Positions 62,943 to 64,000 of a stretch of 64,000 nt of DNA are shown piece by piece. The stretch is from Actinotignum schaalii FB123-CNA-2 (GTDB lineage: Bacteria > Actinomycetota > Actinomycetes > Actinomycetales > Actinomycetaceae), in the NCBI RefSeq assembly GCF_000411135.1, contig NZ_KE150262.1, positions 904,824 to 968,823 on the forward strand. The letters are read 5' to 3'. Within the stretch, counting starts at the first letter, position 1, and each line of letters opens with the position of its first letter. Made by a program: the position numbers and the translations under genes. The notes below the pieces were generated by a model. The model saw only the letters and a program-made list of their open reading frames with translations. It did not search any database and was not told the DNA's origin.

Positions 62943-63785
62943 ATGAAGAAGCTTTCAAAAATTGCCCTGGTAGCTGCGGTGAGCGCGCTCGCGTTGAGCG
63001 GCTGCGGTAGCTCGGATTCGTCCTCCTCCGCCCCCGCGAAGAACGACGACGGCGCGGTGCGCCTCGTGGTCGGCGCCTCGCCGGCCCCGCATAAGCAAAT
63101 CCTAGAATTCGTCAACGATAACCTCGCCAAGGATGCCGGTTTTACCCTGGATATCCGCGAGTACAACGACTACGTGCAGCCCAATGTGGCGCTCAACGCC
63201 GGGGAAATCGACGCGAATTACTTCCAGCACCTGCCCTACCTTGAGAACGAAATCAAGGAAAAGAACTACACCCTGGATCACGGCGCGGGTATTCACATCG
63301 AGCCCTACGGCATTTACTCCAAGAAGATCAAGCAGCTCAGCGAGCTCAAGGACAATGCCGTGGTGGGTGTGACCAACGATCCGTCCAACCAGGCCCGGGC
63401 CCTCGACCTGCTCCAGAAGAACAACCTCATCAAGCTCAACCCGCAGGTTGCTTCCCCCACCATCTACGACGTGGTGGAGAACCCGAAGAACCTCACCTTC
63501 CGCGAAGCTGATGCTCCTTCCGTCCCGAAGATCCTCCCGGACGTGGATATCGCGATTATCAACGGTAACTTCGCCCTGCAAAACGGCTTGGTTCCCTCCA
63601 AGGACGCTATCTACACCGAAGATCCGACCGATAACCCCTACGGCAATATCCTCGCCTGGAACTCCAAGGCCACCGGTGAGAAGCTCGAGGGTGTGAAGAA
63701 GCTGGATGCCGCGCTGCACAGCCCCGAGGTTGCCAAGTACATCCGTGATACCTGGCCGAACGGCGAGGTCATTCCCGCCTTCTAA
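62943..63785 (+). CDS. metQ: Methionine-binding lipoprotein (NlpA/MetQ)
   Basis: 280 residues from ATG 62943 (GAGGA upstream; a start at 62919 is possible but would spoil the signal). The lipobox LSGC places the lipid-modified Cys at residue 21. The binding fold starts VRLVVGASPAPHKQILEFV, with NYFQHLPYLE, VGVTNDPSNQARAL and a NGNFAL loop as in MetQ. It delivers D- or L-methionine to MetNI from the cell surface. A strong hairpin follows, ending the operon. Confidence 0.95.
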   Translation: MKKLSKIALVAAVSALALSGCGSSDSSSSAPAKNDDGAVRLVVGASPAPHKQILEFVNDNLAKDAGFTLDIREYNDYVQPNVALNAGEIDANYFQHLPYLENEIKEKNYTLDHGAGIHIEPYGIYSKKIKQLSELKDNAVVGVTNDPSNQARALDLLQKNNLIKLNPQVASPTIYDVVENPKNLTFREADAPSVPKILPDVDIAIINGNFALQNGLVPSKDAIYTEDPTDNPYGNILAWNSKATGEKLEGVKKLDAALHSPEVAKYIRDTWPNGEVIPAF

Positions 63786-63848
63786 GCCTCATTGACCTGA
63801 GCCTTATCACCTTGCTTGGCCAGCTGTGCTGGTAAGCGAGTGAGCTAT

Positions 63849-63899
63849 CAGCTGCCCGGTACCTCGGTGCGAGGTACCGGGCAGCTGCGTCGTCGTGCC
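63849..63899. terminator. Terminator after metQ with adjoining intergenic motif
   Basis: CAGCTGCCCGGTACCTCG (63849-63866) and its exact complement (63870-63887) form an 18-bp stem with a 3-base loop. GCGTCGTCGTGCC follows at 63887-63899, a one-base variant of the recurring motif, again directly against a hairpin. Confidence 0.75.
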
Positions 63900-63982
63900 T
63901 GCAAGCAGCACGCGGGTGAGAGTGCGTTCACATATGGCGAGTAGTTTCACGCTAGAACTCCCATCACCTAGGGTGCGTGCCG

Positions 63983-64000
63983 TAGAATTAGCGGGTATGC
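63983..64000 (+). promoter_or_regulatory. Possible leaderless promoter and start of next gene
   Basis: TAGAAT (63983-63988) is a good -10 box, and an ATG at 63997 lies 8 bases after it with no ribosome site between. The downstream gene would be translated from a leaderless mRNA, as is common in actinobacteria. The coding part is beyond the window. Confidence 0.35.

Overview
The window is a high-G+C chromosome segment from an actinobacterium, most likely a host-associated member of the Actinomycetales (Actinomycetaceae-like). The family assignment is inference. Evidence includes a coproheme decarboxylase next to ferrochelatase, tandem dynamin-like GTPases beside an SSB, a DesK/DesR-type system, surface proteins ending in LPATG, LAHTG or LAHSG plus a membrane anchor, a Rv2466c-like thioredoxin-fold protein, and frequent GTG starts. 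Most of the DNA is ordinary chromosomal gene content. No prophage, CRISPR array or intact insertion sequence is visible.

Layout. 1-5276: a polar amino-acid ABC importer, followed without a gap by the first two mevalonate-pathway enzymes (mvaA, mvaS). 5477-8453: last steps of heme synthesis (hemQ, hemH), oligoribonuclease and tRNA-Arg. 8480-14801: three phased 20-bp repeats, two dynamin-like GTPases, an SSB without an acidic tip, an orphan antitoxin with a decayed toxin, and ettA. 14842-19685: an unrecognised overlapping two-gene module, acyl-CoA thioesterase II, and a YeeA/MmeI-like DNA methyltransferase interrupted by one in-frame stop. 19686-21332: a long non-coding region with repeated GGGGAGAC boxes and a G10 tract in front of an LPATG surface protein. 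21329-26757: a TetR/MFS divergent pair with a clear operator, a SulP transporter and another MFS protein. 27001-33309: carbohydrate block with malQ, a sugar MFS porter, and one ORF joining a LacI regulator to a GH32 beta-fructosidase. 33435-34574: a coiled-coil LAHSG surface protein. 34806-39468: a lower-G+C block with a GntR regulator, a BCCT transporter and two enolase-superfamily enzymes, probably a zwitterion or acid-sugar catabolic island. 39717-49196: PepN, a DsbA-like protein, an ABC exporter with a two-component system and a likely response-regulator palindrome, and an M13 peptidase. 49302-53330: rpiB, cysE, cysK, a TetR regulator, a YigZ-type protein and rpmF (L32). 53505-57815: a large MaoC-containing protein of unusual architecture, a zinc alcohol dehydrogenase, tRNA-Pro and tRNA-Gly. 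57980-64000: a 947-residue LAHTG surface protein, then a methionine importer (metN, metI, metQ) behind a structured leader.

The main unexplained signal is a short motif, G-Y/G-C-(GTC)1-3-GTACC. It recurs in intergenic gaps in both orientations and several copies touch a hairpin; two copies share 17 identical bases. One copy abuts a perfect 54-bp palindrome downstream of malQ. Other points for a second look are the LacI-GH32 fusion, the G10 tract and boxes before the LPATG gene, the nonsense-interrupted methyltransferase, the 20-bp-phased repeats before the GTPase pair, and a candidate SAM-binding leader on metN.
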